Shown: positions 11,254-22,079 of the stretch, piece by piece
Layout: every line of letters begins with the position of its first letter
Position numbering within the stretch: position 1 is the stretch's first letter
From: Calocera cornea HHB12733
Taxonomy: Eukaryota; Basidiomycota; Dacrymycetes; Dacrymycetales; Dacrymycetaceae
Reading direction: 5' to 3'
Assembly: GCA_001632435.1 (NCBI GenBank)
Contig: KV423914.1
Coordinates: 286,749 to 350,748 of the forward strand
Length of the DNA stretch: 64,000 nt
Notes under the pieces: generated by a model
What the model was told of the DNA's origin: nothing
What the model saw: the letters and a program-made list of their open reading frames with translations, nothing else
Database searches by the model: none
Program-made: the position numbers and the translations under genes

Positions 11254-12442
11254 TCAGAGGCCCATGCGCTCGACGAGGCTGCGTGTTTCGACGGGGCCGA
11301 CAGGTCCTCCTCCTCCACTCGGTCCGCCTCGTCTCGCATTATTGTTGGTCGGTCGTCGTCGTCCACCACCATTGTCGCCACCATTGTCGTTCCTTCGCCC
11401 ACCACGAGGAGGGCTACGATCTCTTTGTCGGCCGAGATCCCTCTCCGGATACCGATCGCGGCTCCTGTCACCTGAATGCCTGTCCGGAGACCTTGATCGA
11501 CTCCTCCGTGGACTTGGGGATGGACGCCTCGGTAGCTCGTGAGTCATCGGAGTTGATGCAGCGCCTCTTACGCTGAGACCCGATGGAGTAGCAGCACCGG
11601 CAGCAGAATTGGCCGTCCCAGCGATTGGGGAAGCAGACGGCGACTGTGAAGGGGGTGGATGCGTTCGCGGAGGTCGTTTGATCGTCTGGGATCGAGGGCC
11701 GGTGGGTATCGGTTTGTTGGAAGATGACGGGGATACTTCAGCAGTTTGAGGCATAGCGCTGCCGTTCGATGTCGACTGCGCAGTGTTCGTTATAGGTGAC
11801 GCGGGAACCGCGGACGGTGGAGGATTGCCAAGGCTGATGAGTGCTTCCTGCGCTTGGGACAGCTGCGACCTATGCAGAATGTTCAAACACAGAAGTGAGC
11901 CGCACAAATAGGACGTACGATACAGATGTTATTGTTGCATGGGATTCTGCGTGAGCAGTTCAGTATACAGTCGCCGCGACAACAATAGGGACCATGTACC
12001 TCGCAAAGCAGTATCCAAACCCACGACCGTCTGCCGCAGCAACGTAACCTCCTCCTTCAATTGCGCAACATTGCTCTCCTTCAGCAACTCATATAGCTCG
12101 TCATTCTCCCGCTGTAAGAGGTCGACTCGCGATGTGATGATAGACGCCGAGGGAACACCTGAAGGTGGGTTCGCCCGGAGTAGCGGTGTCAATAGCGCAA
12201 GCAGTGACGGTGGCAATGCCTGGCCAGATACCACTGGTGCAGGCAGAGGTTGCGTGGGTACAAAGGCTCTCAGCGCAGTGATGTCCTCCTGCAAGACACA
12301 TCAGGACGCAATTGACAGCAAGCGGAGCAATTCCACAACTAACCACAAGCGCATTGACCTGCTTTTCCTTCTCTCGCAGCTGGCCAAGAAGCTCCATCTC
12401 TCGGGCCGATGGTATGGCGTCTTCTTCCATGGCGTCCGCCAT
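11254..12442 (-). CDS. Coiled-coil RS/RGG protein, possible WTAP/Mum2-like
   Basis: Exons 12442-12344, 12288-12000, 11946-11919 and 11869-11254 give 343 residues; the third is only 28 nt but keeps phase and joins TALR-ESHATITSV-SSQLSQAQ. The N terminus (SAREMELLGQLREKEKQVNAL) and residues about 85-150 form a coiled coil: LLQRENDELYELL, AQLKEEVTLLRQTV, LDTALRES. The order of the motifs (an N/Q-rich REN-EL segment, AQL-E, then a second helix) resembles the conserved coil of WTAP/Mum2, the scaffold of the m6A mRNA methyltransferase; this is inference from memory of the family. The C-terminal third has Arg-Ser dipeptides, an RDR-rich segment and Gly-Gly-Arg repeats typical of RNA-binding tails. 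Another coiled-coil splicing or RNA-binding protein would also fit. The start lies 178 bases from the TAF9 start in head-to-head orientation. Confidence 0.6.
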
Positions 12443-12620
12443 AGCAGGAAAGACGGCTGGTCGAGATGAGAATGAATGGGGAAACGCCAGATGGACATCG
12501 GCTCACCCAGTGCTGGACGTGCCTCATTTGTTTCCGCTGGCTGGACAAGTGAACCCTGAGCCTGCAGCTGAAGGGACCACCACGAGACACCAGCACGAAC
12601 TGCACTTCGTCCACCTCGCC
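12443..12620. promoter_or_regulatory. Short bidirectional promoter of the WTAP-like gene and TAF9
   Basis: Only 178 bases separate the two start codons, so both genes must share this promoter, and their leaders are short or overlap. No clear TATA box is present. Confidence 0.5.
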
Positions 12621-13456
12621 ATGCCTGGCACAGTTCTACCTAGAGACGCCCGTCTCATTGCCTTGATATTATCGGCAAATCCAGCAATATCTGACGCCCA
12701 GCCTCAAGTATTACATCAGTTGCTCGAATTCTCGCATCGTACGTTGTTGTCCCTGACGCGTTGACGGGATGCTTACTCTCGCGCGCAGGATACGCATCCC
12801 AAGTATTGAATGACTCGCTTGTATATGCTGAGCATGCCGGGAGAGCAGGGACCGTGACGATGGAGGATTTGAGCTTGGCGATTCAGGCGCGGGCAGGATG
12901 GGAGTTCGGTGGCCGGGTACCAAAAGAGGTGCGGCTTACAGTCGCCACCGCATAGTGATCTCTGCTAATTCTTCTCTAGTACTTGCAATCGCTCGCAGAC
13001 AAAACCAACTCTGTACCGCTGCCCTCCATACCAGAGACATACGGGGTACGGTTGCCACCACCGAAGCACTGTTTGACTGCGGTCGACTTCGATCTGGTGC
13101 CGAACCGACCGCCACCAGGCAGCGACTACTACTTTGATGAGGAGGCTGCAAAGTACGAACAGGATGCAGATGGAGAGGAATGGGGCATGGCAGATGCAGA
13201 AGGCGAGGAGGATGCGGGCGGAGAAGAGGATGCCATGGGAGAGGATGAACCTGACGTTGGGGAGGGAGATGACGGTGGAGACCTATTCGGAGAAGATGAC
13301 GACGCGGACGGAGATGACATGGAGGAGGATCACGACACGTCCAATGACCCGCTCGCTGGGTTACAAAGCATGTCGAACGGGTTCGGTGTGCCTGGGTCGG
13401 GCGACTACCAACCAGCTCGGAGACATGTTGTGGAGGATGAAGACTATGATGCTTGA
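12621..13456 (+). CDS. TAF9: TFIID/SAGA subunit TAF9
   Basis: Histone-fold subunit shared by TFIID and SAGA, in RNA polymerase II initiation in the nucleus. Exons 12621-12738, 12789-12928 and 12980-13456 give 244 residues. The histone fold is at residues 5-75 (LPRDARLIALIL, HQLLEFSHRYASQVLND, LVYAEHAG, MEDLSLAIQARAGWEFGGRVPKE) followed by the conserved LADKTNSVPLP, YGVRLPPPKHCLT and VDFDLVP. The tail from about residue 130 is very acidic (EEDAMGEDEPDVGEG, DDDADGDD). The start at 12621 puts LPRDARL five residues from the N terminus, as in relatives. An in-frame ATG at 12414 would run through the neighbour's start codon and is unlikely. Confidence 0.93.
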
Positions 13457-13532
13457 TATGTTGTATACTTCTATTATTGTACTATCAGAATAATATGTGA
13501 GGTGAACATCCCACACGCGCCCTGGGAGCGGG

Positions 13533-13547
13533 ACGCGTCGTACGCGT
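13533..13547 (+). promoter_or_regulatory. Two tandem MCB boxes (ACGCGT)
   Basis: ACGCGT occurs at 13533-13538 and again at 13542-13547, three bases apart, just before the ATG at 13558. In ascomycete yeasts this sequence is the Mbp1/MBF (MCB) target that drives G1/S expression of replication and repair genes. Its position only 10-25 bases before the ATG is unusually close, so it may instead lie in the leader. Confidence 0.45.
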
Positions 13548-13557
13548 CTCCACGACC

Positions 13558-14723
13558 ATGTCCTCCTTCCCACTTCCTGAGCTACCTCCATATCTCACCC
13601 TTTTGCTAACTGGCATCCTATCACCACCTTGTCCTCTGCATTTGGCCCTGGCCCATCTAGCCTCGAGAAACGAATCCACGGATGGCAAACCGAAGGTGCT
13701 GATCGTGACTGCTCGGACGCGGGACGCGTTTGAGAGAAAGCTCAAAGCATACAGCGACGCTTGGCTGAATGAAAACTCGCTAAGCGGCAAGTGGGCGAGC
13801 CTGTTGGCTTCTATCGAGATATAGTAAGCGTGGGCAGCTCTTGTCGGTGTGCAGCGGTTGCTTACATGGGATGGAGCTACGCTGCCACTCCGGCTGAACT
13901 CAGACTTGTGCTGTCTCTCCTTCGTCCGTCCTCGCTACCCAATTCTCGAATGCCGGGTGCGCCGCCAAGGGCTATAATAGATGTTCTCCCCAGCCTCGTT
14001 ATTCTTCACGATATCAGCACATGGTTTACGGGCGAAATGAGAGCATCGAGGTATAGGAACATCTCTCCCACCATACAGAGATAGGACCGCCTTACATGAT
14101 CCGTTCGTTAGTCATGTTCTCTCCCATTACCTTGAGCTCGTAGCCATGGGTCTAGACTTTGCCCGCTATATCAGTCAACAACAGGAAGGGTGAGCTTATA
14201 TCAGCGTGCTTGAACACGTCGCCTGAACCTTCATCAGGACTGGGCCGACAAGCCTCGCTCTGGTTGACGGCAAACTGGACGATCTCTGCCTGCCCGTTGT
14301 TAATCGAGCACCCAAAGAGGGATCCAAAACGACCTCAAGCGACGATGCCCACTTTGGCCTGGAACAAAAGGCTCATGCAGTAGAGCCTCTGTTGCCTGTG
14401 ATCGCCAAGTATTTTGAATGGGTAGGGCGTGTGGAGAAATGTGCGTATTTTCGTTCCATATGTTGAGCCTGAACATTAACTCTGGTCTGTCATCTGACGT
14501 CTCGATCACAGGCGCTGAACCATCGCCATCGACAGCTGAAGAGGACGGAGGGACTCATTCCACAGGGCCAACGCGGAAGTTGTACTTGCGCTCCACTCCT
14601 CTCTCTGGCGCGTTAAGCAACTTTCCCGAGGAACACAGCTTTCAATGGAGGGAGGACCGCGCGCTATTAGGTGGTTTCAACGAGCCAAGGGCGACAATTA
14701 TCACCCACCTCGATGGCGAGTAG
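13558..14723 (+). CDS. Unknown protein, possible RecA-like repair factor
   Basis: Five exons (13558-13823, 13877-14050, 14112-14189, 14238-14440, 14512-14723) join in phase to give 310 residues. The pattern in the first half is that of a P-loop-less RecA-type core: a hydrophobic strand (KPKVLIVTART), an amphipathic helix (DAFERKLKAYSDAWL), a second strand (LLASIEIYYAATP), helix AELRLVLSLLRP, and strand LVILHDISTWF in the position of a Walker B. Later come HVLSHYLELVAMGLDFARY and SLALVDGKL. The C-terminal quarter is EEDGGTH-rich and then RKLYLRSTP, FQWREDRA. Small RecA-like recombination accessory proteins such as SWSAP1 and Shu-complex subunits have this kind of degenerate fold, but this is inference. 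No Walker A (GxxxxGKT) was seen. The first ATG lies directly after two MCB boxes. Confidence 0.65.
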
Positions 14724-14752
14724 TGTCGGCCATGCAGCAAGTTGAGTACTCA

Positions 14753-15319
14753 TATGCTCCTCATCCGCCCGACCGCGGCCAAGCCATGCGCAGCAGCGTT
14801 GAGAGCGTATGTAGGCTGTTGCTCCGTGTTTTCAAGATATGGCGCCACGCTCACCAAGGTCCTCATTCTTCCACTAGAACTAACGCCCGCAATATATTGC
14901 ATGTACAGCCGTAGACGGACCATGCTGAAGAAGTCGAGAATATCATGAACCCGCCTCTCTTCCTCGAAGGGAACATCGGGCACACACGTGGGTCGAGTTG
15001 TAAAACGGAAACGTCCGCAGTCCTCGTGTTAGTACGTCAGACGCGTTCGCTGGCTGCGTCTCGTCAGCCGGCTGGCAATGGGAGCGCTCAACGTCGCCGG
15101 ACAAGAAATGCCAGCACATACACATCATCGAGTAGCAGCTTCCAGAAGCAAGCAGGAAGGCCCCCTGGCCAGATCCTGGCTGATCTCGTTGAACCAACCC
15201 GAGTGGTACAGTGCATGAAGGAGCATGTCAGGGTGGGCTGAGTTAACCGAGTTGTTCCGACCAATCAGGGACTTGAGTCGGGAGAAGCGTCTTCCGCGGC
15301 GTTTGCATCGAGGCCGCAT
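14753..15319 (-). pseudogene. Possible gene remnant of unknown family
   Basis: Three minus-strand frames carry protein-like composition: an Arg-rich start then HPDMLLHALYHSGWFNE, and later PFEEERRVHDILDFFSMVRLRLYMQYIAG and TLVSVAPYLENTEQQPTY. Consensus splice sites that join them without stops were not found, so this is either a decayed gene or a small gene with a structure I could not resolve. The family is unknown. Confidence 0.25.
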
Positions 15320-16061
15320 CTATTCTTAAACCCCACAGTTCTGATGCAAAACCTTCTAGCACCCTGCCCACGGTTCATCCTCTCCTCTTTCCTTGCCAAC
15401 TGAGATCAGGCGGTCGGACCTTTGCCAGCTTCATCTCGGTGTCGTTCGACGTGCATAGTGTGGAGATAAGGACCAGCCAGCATATTGTCTGTGCACCGTG
15501 CACGGGCGGTTTGAGGGCTTTCTAGCAACTTTGAGCGTGCGGTACTTCACCGCGATACACAAGGCGTCTCCTTCTGGTCGGGATAACGTTTAGCACAGAG
15601 GGCAAAAGAGTCTGCACATATCGTGAGTACCTCCATGCGGGTGTGCAAACATGTTAAGTCAAACGACCACAGGCGAAGACTGGCAGCGCAATCGTGTGTC
15701 CTTTTGGCCATGTCGTCTTGAGCCACACGCCCTTGCTTGTACGGAGGTCCGATGGTCGGATGACATCAAGCATTGTGATTGAATCATTTCATTCATATTG
15801 GGAACATGAAAACATACTCGTTTAACCGGATCGTTGCGGTTGCATTGCGGGCGTGTTAGTCCGATATTACGACCACTCGCCAGCGCCTCCTAACCCAGAA
15901 TGGTGTTGTGTGCCTTCTCGTGATACCGTTGGATTCGTGCTTCTTTTTCTTCTCTTTCTGGTGGTTGAATGTACGATAAGGCCTGTTGAGCCATGCAGCA
16001 TACCTAATGCCGACGTATGGTGCAAACGTCTGGCAAAAGTGTTCAATCTCGGTCTTAGCCT

Positions 16062-16070
16062 TATAAATAG
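16062..16070 (+). promoter_or_regulatory. TATA box of the aspartic protease gene
   Basis: A TATAAATAG sequence lies about 78 bases upstream of the protease ATG, a typical spacing. It suggests a strongly inducible promoter, as is common for secreted enzymes. Confidence 0.55.
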
Positions 16071-16140
16071 TGCTGTTTGGAAAGAGTGAGTGGTCAGCGC
16101 ACCTGCTACTCAGCTGCCTGTGTCGCGTTTGCCTGTCAAA

Positions 16141-17677
16141 ATGGCTCCCGGTCGCACTCTCGTCTCCCTGCTCGCGCTTGCTTCGGCTGCCTTCGCTGCC
16201 CCTACCGTGGTGATCGATGAGCCAACCGTCAAGGTTAACCTGGCTCGCCACAACGTGAACCTCGAGAAGGGTGGCTACGATGTTCTTGCGCACGATCGTG
16301 CCCGACTTGCGAACTTCAAGGAGAAGGCCGCTGCCAAGGCCTCTTTGACCGAGAGGACCGCCTCGGCGGCTGCCACCAACGCTGTGGTAAGGAGGCTTAT
16401 AAGATGGTGCATGAGGTGCTGAAAGATGTCGACAGACCTACTACAGCCTTGCCGTTGAGGTTGGGAGCCCTGCCACCACCTGTGAGTTCCTTTCCGTCCT
16501 GCCGTCAAATTAACATGAGCTTACAGCCTACAGACGACCTTATCGTCGACACTGGCTCGTCCAACACTTGGGTTGGTGCGACCACCAAGGTAAGTTGCCT
16601 GCTGTACTCAGCGTCGCTGCCGGCTAAAAGTTTCTCCGTCCACAGTACAAGGCCACCAGCACCAGCACCGACACCCGCGAAAAGGTGTCCGTCTCGTACG
16701 GCTCTGGCTCCTTCTCCGGAACCGAGTGTTGGTCCAGTCTTCTCTCCATCACCGACAGCCATTGACGGGGCATTGCAGACACTGACACCGTCAGCCTCGG
16801 CACCGGTCTGACCATCACCAAGCAGAGCATTGGTGTTGCCTCCCGCTCGGAGGGCTTCACCGGCACTGACGGCATTGTCGGCATTGGTCCGACTATCCTG
16901 ACGGAGGACACCGTCAGCGGTGTCACCGAGGTTCCCACCGTCACGGACAACCTCTACACCCAGGGCATCATCACCGAGAAGGTCGTCGGCATCTGTAAGG
17001 ATCTTTGGCTGCTTTCCAGGGGTGTTTGCTGACAAGACGCCCAGACTTCCAGCCTCCCTCTGGCACGTCCGAGGCGCAGGTCAACGGCGAGCTGACCTTC
17101 GGCGGCGTCGACACGACCAAGGCCACCTCTGCTATCACCTAGTAAGGTTCCCCATCCTCACACCGTAGGCTTGAGGCTCACCTTTGACAGCACGCCCATC
17201 ACCACCACTGAGCCCGCCTCGTACTACTGGGGCATCGACCAGTCCATCACCCTGGGTGGCGAGACGATCATGACCACGACCGCGGGCATCGTCGACACCG
17301 GCACGACCCTGTTGTACCTCCCCGAGAACACGTACGACAGCTACGTCTCTGCCACCGGCGCGACCCTGGATGAGAACACTGGCCTGCTGACCGTCGGGTC
17401 CGAGAGCGACCTGCAGAGCCTGTACTTCACCATCGGGGGCACCGAGTTCGAGCTCACCGCGAACGCGCAGATCTGGCCCAGGGACCTCAACACGCTCATC
17501 GGCGGCGAGGCGAACAGTATCTACCTTGTTGTTGCGTCTACGGGCGAGGATGAGGGCTCCGGCCTCGACTTCATCAACGGATACGTCTTCCTCGAGCGGT
17601 TCTACAGCGTGTTCGACTCGACCAACAACCAGGTCGGGTTCGCCACCACGTCGTACACCGATGCGACCACCAACTGA
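16141..17677 (+). CDS. Secreted aspartic protease, polyporopepsin type (A1)
   Basis: Secreted endopeptidase that cleaves extracellular protein at acidic pH. Seven exons (16141-16386, 16436-16481, 16534-16589, 16646-16727, 16779-16994, 17045-17141, 17191-17677) give 409 residues. Residues 1-19 are a signal peptide with a hydrophobic core ending in AAFA; a propeptide follows. The first catalytic motif is VDTGSS (Asp103) and the second VDTGTT (Asp283). SYGSGSFSGTE forms the flap, with its Tyr. The mature domain lacks the usual disulfide-forming cysteines almost entirely, as in polyporopepsin. Two joins (16533/16534 and 17141/17191) were chosen because they restore YDLIVDTG and TYTPITTT. All catalytic residues are intact. 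Confidence 0.93.
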
Positions 17678-18096
17678 GGGGAAGAAATGGAAGCGCGTTG
17701 GCCCGGTCGATAGTATATACAATTGTCCAGCGTGTCAGTAGTAGTCGTGAACCATATCGAATGTTGTTTGATGTCCGCGTTGGGATGACATGACATGACG
17801 TAGCTCGCAGAAGCGGAACAGGCTCAGCCTGCAGACGCGAGTGAATCAGCTGAAGTGCAAGGTCGGATAGTCCCACGAAGAAGTTTCAGACCAGCACAGA
17901 TGAAGCTGTGATCCACCATCATATTCCGGTGCTCACATAGCAAATCAAGGCCAGTGCATGCATTGCTCGTATCATGTCATACATCTGACTCGGACAAGTT
18001 GAGCATATGACAAGAGAACACAGTGACAGAACATGCCTACAGTACTACATCAAGCCACATAGGCACCCTCTCATGAAAGCGGCCGTCGAAAGCCGA
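17678..18096. other. 3' intergenic region, nothing recognised
   Basis: About 420 bases between the convergent 3' ends of the aspartic protease and SmG. It should hold both polyadenylation regions. No open frame is convincing. Confidence 0.5.
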
Positions 18097-18441
18097 CTAT
18101 CGTGTTGCCTCTAATGACTCCATCGACGTGACGCTGTTCCCACGAATGACCTGAAAACTGCATCAGCTCACGCCTCATACGCAGTCACAGTATATACGCA
18201 CCACCTGCCCAATCGGCTTCTTTTCCGCCGGCCTGGTCTCCTCGATCGCATCGTCAATGACGAGGTTCAAGAAGATGTCATACCCCCTGAGGACGCCGCT
18301 GACCTTGCGCCCGCCCTGGATCTGGACGAAGAGGCGCTTGTCCATGAACTGGAAAGGGAATCCCTCGTTAGGCGCCTTGTCTTTCTCTTGCTTTCGGTAA
18401 CGACGCACCTTTTTGAGCTCTGGCTGGGATGCTCTGGACAT
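18097..18441 (-). CDS. SMX2: Small nuclear ribonucleoprotein G (SmG)
   Basis: One of the seven Sm proteins that form the ring around U1, U2, U4 and U5 snRNAs in spliceosome assembly. Exons 18441-18409, 18348-18202 and 18150-18097 give 77 residues, the normal length. Sm1 is visible as MDKRLFVQIQGGRKVSGVLRG, with the GYDIFLNLVIDDA segment completing it; Sm2 is IRGNSVTSMESLE. The first exon codes only 11 residues (MSRASQPELKK) and is split from the fold by a 60 nt intron. The conserved RGNS of Sm2 is restored by the last 51 nt intron. Confidence 0.95.
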
Positions 18442-18832
18442 TTTGTGTGTGTGTGGTGGCTGGGTGTGATGGTGAGTGGGCGTGAGTGAATGAATGCGGG
18501 TCGCGCGCTTGTAGGGTCGTGTGCTCTGGGTGGCGGTGTCGGATGAAAAGGCGGAGGCAGAGTCAAGCCGAGGGCCGGATTGGGCGCTGGCTGAGCCTGT
18601 CTCGAAGCCGCACTCTGCCGCGGCCATCAGCCGGCACAACACAGCGACCCTCACTCACTCACCGGCCACCTTCACACAGACAGCGACAGCGAGGACAGCA
18701 ACATCGACAGCGAGCGCACTGGTACTCGCAACATCTTGGATACACCTTCTTGACCGGTTGAAATATTGTCATTATTATCTTGTTATAACAACACGACACC
18801 CCCTCTATCACCGCACCGAGCCAACAACGCGA
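18442..18832. promoter_or_regulatory. Bidirectional promoter of SmG and an RGG protein gene
   Basis: About 390 bases between divergent starts. The region near 18442-18470 holds a GT-rich run next to the SmG start. No TATA box is obvious. Confidence 0.4.
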
Positions 18833-20432
18833 ATGCCTCCCCCGTTAGTAGTCACCACCGCCCCCTCCGACGTCCCCAAGATCACTGCTTCACATGCCTC
18901 GGGCGGGAGGGGCCGAGGTGGGCATCGCGGCCGGCGCGGCGCGAGAGGGGGAAATGGTGCGTCGGAGGGATCGGGCACGGAGGGGTCGGCGGGAAGCTTG
19001 CTGAGCCGCATTGGCGCGCGTGTGGACCGTGGGTCGGAGGGTGGGGAATCACCCACCACCCCCAAGGCGGAGACGAAGCCGAAAGTATCGCTATCTATCA
19101 AGGGTGCGTCTCTACCGCCCAAACCCATGAACGGCCATTCGCGCCGCGGCTCGAACGCGAAACGCTCGACGAACCCGAACAACCTCACCGTCGGGACCTC
19201 GCCCTCCCTTCCCCCAAAGGACGCTCCGTCTATCTCCGACTTCCCCTCCAAACCCAACCCCCCCAATGCGGTCCCCCAGTCCGCACCTCCCGACCGCCCT
19301 AACTTCGCAGCCTCCAACATCGAGGCCGAGCGGCCCGCCAGCGCGCTCGCCGTGTCGAGCGCGAAGGATTCGAGCGTCAGGGGCGTGTCCCCCACCCCTA
19401 GGCTCAGCTGGGCTGACGACACGGACGATGACTCGCTTCCCGATTTGGATGACTGGATGACCCCTGCGTTGACGCCGAGCGCGGGGTCGGCGGATGGGTC
19501 CAAAGGTGTGCATATAGCTCGTGGATCTTCTGTACGTTACTGATGATAAGACAGACGATGCTGGCGCTCTTGAGGAAGACGAGGAGCATACGCCGGTCGC
19601 CACGAGTGCTCCCACGGGACCACCACGAGAGCGAAGAAAGCGCGGTGCGGGGAAGAAGAACAAGCAGCTCGCAGCTCGGGCAGCCGAGAACGCCGCTGCG
19701 AGCTCCTCGGCCACTTCGCTAGCAACGCCGAAGGAAGAGATGCCCCGAAGCACCGCAGACGAGAACGGGCTTGAGGAGTCGATCTCCAAGCTTTCCCTAG
19801 GTTCAGAAGGGAAGGAGAAGGAGAAGGAGAAGGAGAAGGAGAAGGAGAAAGGCAAGCAGAAGGAGAAAGAGCCCGGTGTCACCACGCCCAAGGCCGACTG
19901 GCGCTCCGTCCTCCCCGACACGGGCAGGGATGGGGCGATGCAGCTGCTTTCCGCGCTCGCCGGATCGATCGCCACCAGCAACTCGACGTATCGTCCTCCC
20001 GCGCACCGGACTACCGATCCAGCCGGGTCGAGCCCCGAGGCCGCTCTGGCCGCTCCAGAGCCGAAGGCTGCCGTTATCCCCGCGGGGCCGGCGGCGAGTC
20101 GTGTGCGCGCTGTGCCGAGCCCCGTCCCCGGCGTGAACATGTCTGCGCGACAGGGCCCGCCGGCGTTCAACACCCGCCAGGCGGCGAGAGGGGTCAACGG
20201 CGTGCATCACCCCGGTCCTGTGAGGGTTGGCTACCGGGCCGAGCTGGGCGATACGCCTGTCACGCTGCCGAAGAAGCACGCGCGGCCGGTCATCACCGCC
20301 GATGCGATTACCCGCCTTGCGAGAGGCTTGATCGTCAACCCCACCCCGAAGCGCGACCATCAGTCCGACGGAAACGGGAGTGGGACAGAAGGTGTGGGGA
20401 ATGGCAAGACTGAGGGCAAAGCGGATTCTTGA
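18833..20432 (+). CDS. Disordered RGG and Lys/Glu-rich protein, unknown function
   Basis: Exons 18833-19505 and 19555-20432 give 516 residues. Residues 24-42 are Gly-Arg-rich (GGRGRGGHRGRRGARGG), a common RNA-binding tail. The rest is low complexity: Pro/Ser-rich, with an acidic segment WADDTDDDSLPDLDDW before the intron, a basic GKKNKQ segment, and a Lys-Glu repeat near residue 315-335 (DNA at 19810-19870). C-terminal blocks DWRSVLPDTGRDGAMQLLSALAGSI and TADAITRLARGLIV may be the only conserved folded parts. No family recognised; RNA metabolism is a guess from the RGG motif. Confidence 0.65.
19810..19870 (+). repeat. GAGAAG microsatellite coding for Lys-Glu
   Basis: About ten near-perfect copies of a GAGAAG unit encode alternating Lys-Glu in the RGG protein. 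Such repeats often vary in length between strains. Confidence 0.8.
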
Positions 20433-20620
20433 TCCTTGAAACTCTTGTATCTGGTGTAATTGTTTGGGAATACCTCTGGCTTGTTTCAGGGTTGGTGTGT
20501 ACGTTCATCGGTTGTCTTTGTATGTATTATCGCCGCTTCCTTCTTGCGGCCCTGTAGTTCATGTAGGATAACGGAGCACGCTATTTTGCTGGATCGAATA
20601 TACCCTTGTTATACAACTAT

Positions 20621-22079
20621 CTATTCGTCCGACGAGAAATACGCGAGCTCGACGCCTATGTTCACTATTGGCTTTGCCGGGCTTGCCAGGTTTGATAATA
20701 CACCGAGGCTGATGAGGGTATTCCTCAGCCTTCCCTCCCACATCAGCGACACGCTCGCGTCCGTGCCTATGCGCGCCTTGACCACGCCCTGGATCTCGTC
20801 CTCCTCCACCTCTACCGCGGGGCTGGGCAGGGCCATGACGGGCAGCTCGTTGTCCACCTGCACAGGCGCGAGTTGACGGGCCTTGCTTCGCCGCATCCAC
20901 CACTCGGCGCCCATCGTCCAGTCGCTCTCGTAGCTGTACATGTTGAAGTCGTAGCGCGAGCAGAGGGTTAGGTCGCGCGAGACTCGGGCGGCGTAGGCCC
21001 CCGAGAACTGGCCGACGATCGGGTTGAAGGTGGCGGTTATTGTTGTTGGCGGTTGGGAGGATGAAGTGAGAGCTGGTGCATGGTTTTGGGTGACGGATGG
21101 CGGGGTCGCGTCTGGCAATGTTGTGAATCGTACTCCTGTCGACACTACAGGCGCAGGAATCAGGAGCGATCAATTCTCTAATAATCGGGAGCTTACCTCC
21201 TGCGCTCTTCTCCTTTGCGCTAAAGTACACCTCGGCGCCAGCCGAGAACCGCCCCCGCAATCCACCAGGCATCGGATCCTCCTCATCGACCCGCTTCTCC
21301 CCCTCTCCCAGCTCTCTCTTCTCTGAACCCGCCTCGCCCGCTAATCGGCCAAAATGATGCAGCAATCTCGCGCCCCACATGCCATCCTCGGCACTGTACG
21401 AGTACTCTGTGCACCATCGGCCAATGTCGTGTTCCAGCCCAAACAGGAGATTGGATCGGGATGTCGTCGCTCCATATCGCGGCGGTGGACGTGGCCCAAA
21501 ACGACCCGGTTCAGTGATCGCGGCGATCGTTCCTTGGAGTGTTGGGGAGAGGCGGACGGAATACAACGCTTCTATTCGTGATGCTGGCACATATAGCCGA
21601 CCATACAAGAGGTAATCTGTGCAGTGATGAGCTTCTTATGTTGGTTGGATATTAATGAAGCTCACCTTTTGTATCAACTCTTTGCCCAGCGAGGTACTCC
21701 TCCTCCTTCCCCTCTGGCCGCTTTGGGGCTCCATAAATCTTGAACCTGCTCAGCAGCTCCTCGAACGGCACCGTATGCGACCCGCCTACGTCGAGCGGGC
21801 ACGACGTGAATATGTATCCCAGAGATCCATGAAGGGTCGGTAATGCCTGAAGGGTATATGTGGTCTTGAAGAGTGGTGTGGGGGATTTGGAGATTGCGAA
21901 ATTCACCCCGTGGGGTACGTCGAAGTCGAGTATTGCTGGCAATCCAGGTCAGCACACGCGATTTCACGGCCGGGTTCTGTCTTACCTGTTGAGGACCTCG
22001 TTAACTTTGAATAGAAGTCCTCGTTCCATCCTGTCAGCTCATGGTATTTCCGTAAGACGTAGGCAGCAAATGGATACAT
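20621..22079 (-). CDS. MDM10: Mitochondrial distribution and morphology protein 10
   Basis: Beta-barrel of the mitochondrial outer membrane; part of ERMES, which tethers mitochondria to the ER for lipid transfer, and a partner of the SAM complex. Exons 22079-21986, 21935-21666, 21616-21197 and 21144-20621 give 435 residues. The N terminus (MYPFAAYVLRKYHELTGWNED, LTRSS) and then FDVPHGVNFAIS, SPTPLFKTTYTLQALPTLHGSLGYIF match the family closely. Later markers are LLYGRLYVPASRIEAL and YSVRLSPTLQG. The last exon has the DLTLCSRYDFNMYSYESDWTMG strands and ends in YFSSDE. There is no signal or presequence, as expected for an outer-membrane barrel. Splices were chosen to restore RSSTAILDF and AGVSTGVRF. 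Confidence 0.94.

Larger units (their letters stand above)
14724..16140. other. Intergenic region with weak minus-strand coding remnant
   Basis: About 1.4 kb with the aspartic-protease promoter at the right end. On the minus strand, two frames between 14753 and 15319 read like protein (FEEERRVHDILDFFSMV, MLLHALYHSGWFNEISQDL) but could not be joined into a gene. The rest of the region shows no gene. Confidence 0.5.

Noticed and set aside
12414..12620. Longer N terminus for TAF9 from the ATG at 12414
   Set aside because: It would read through the divergent gene's first exon and its residues have no counterpart in other TAF9 proteins.
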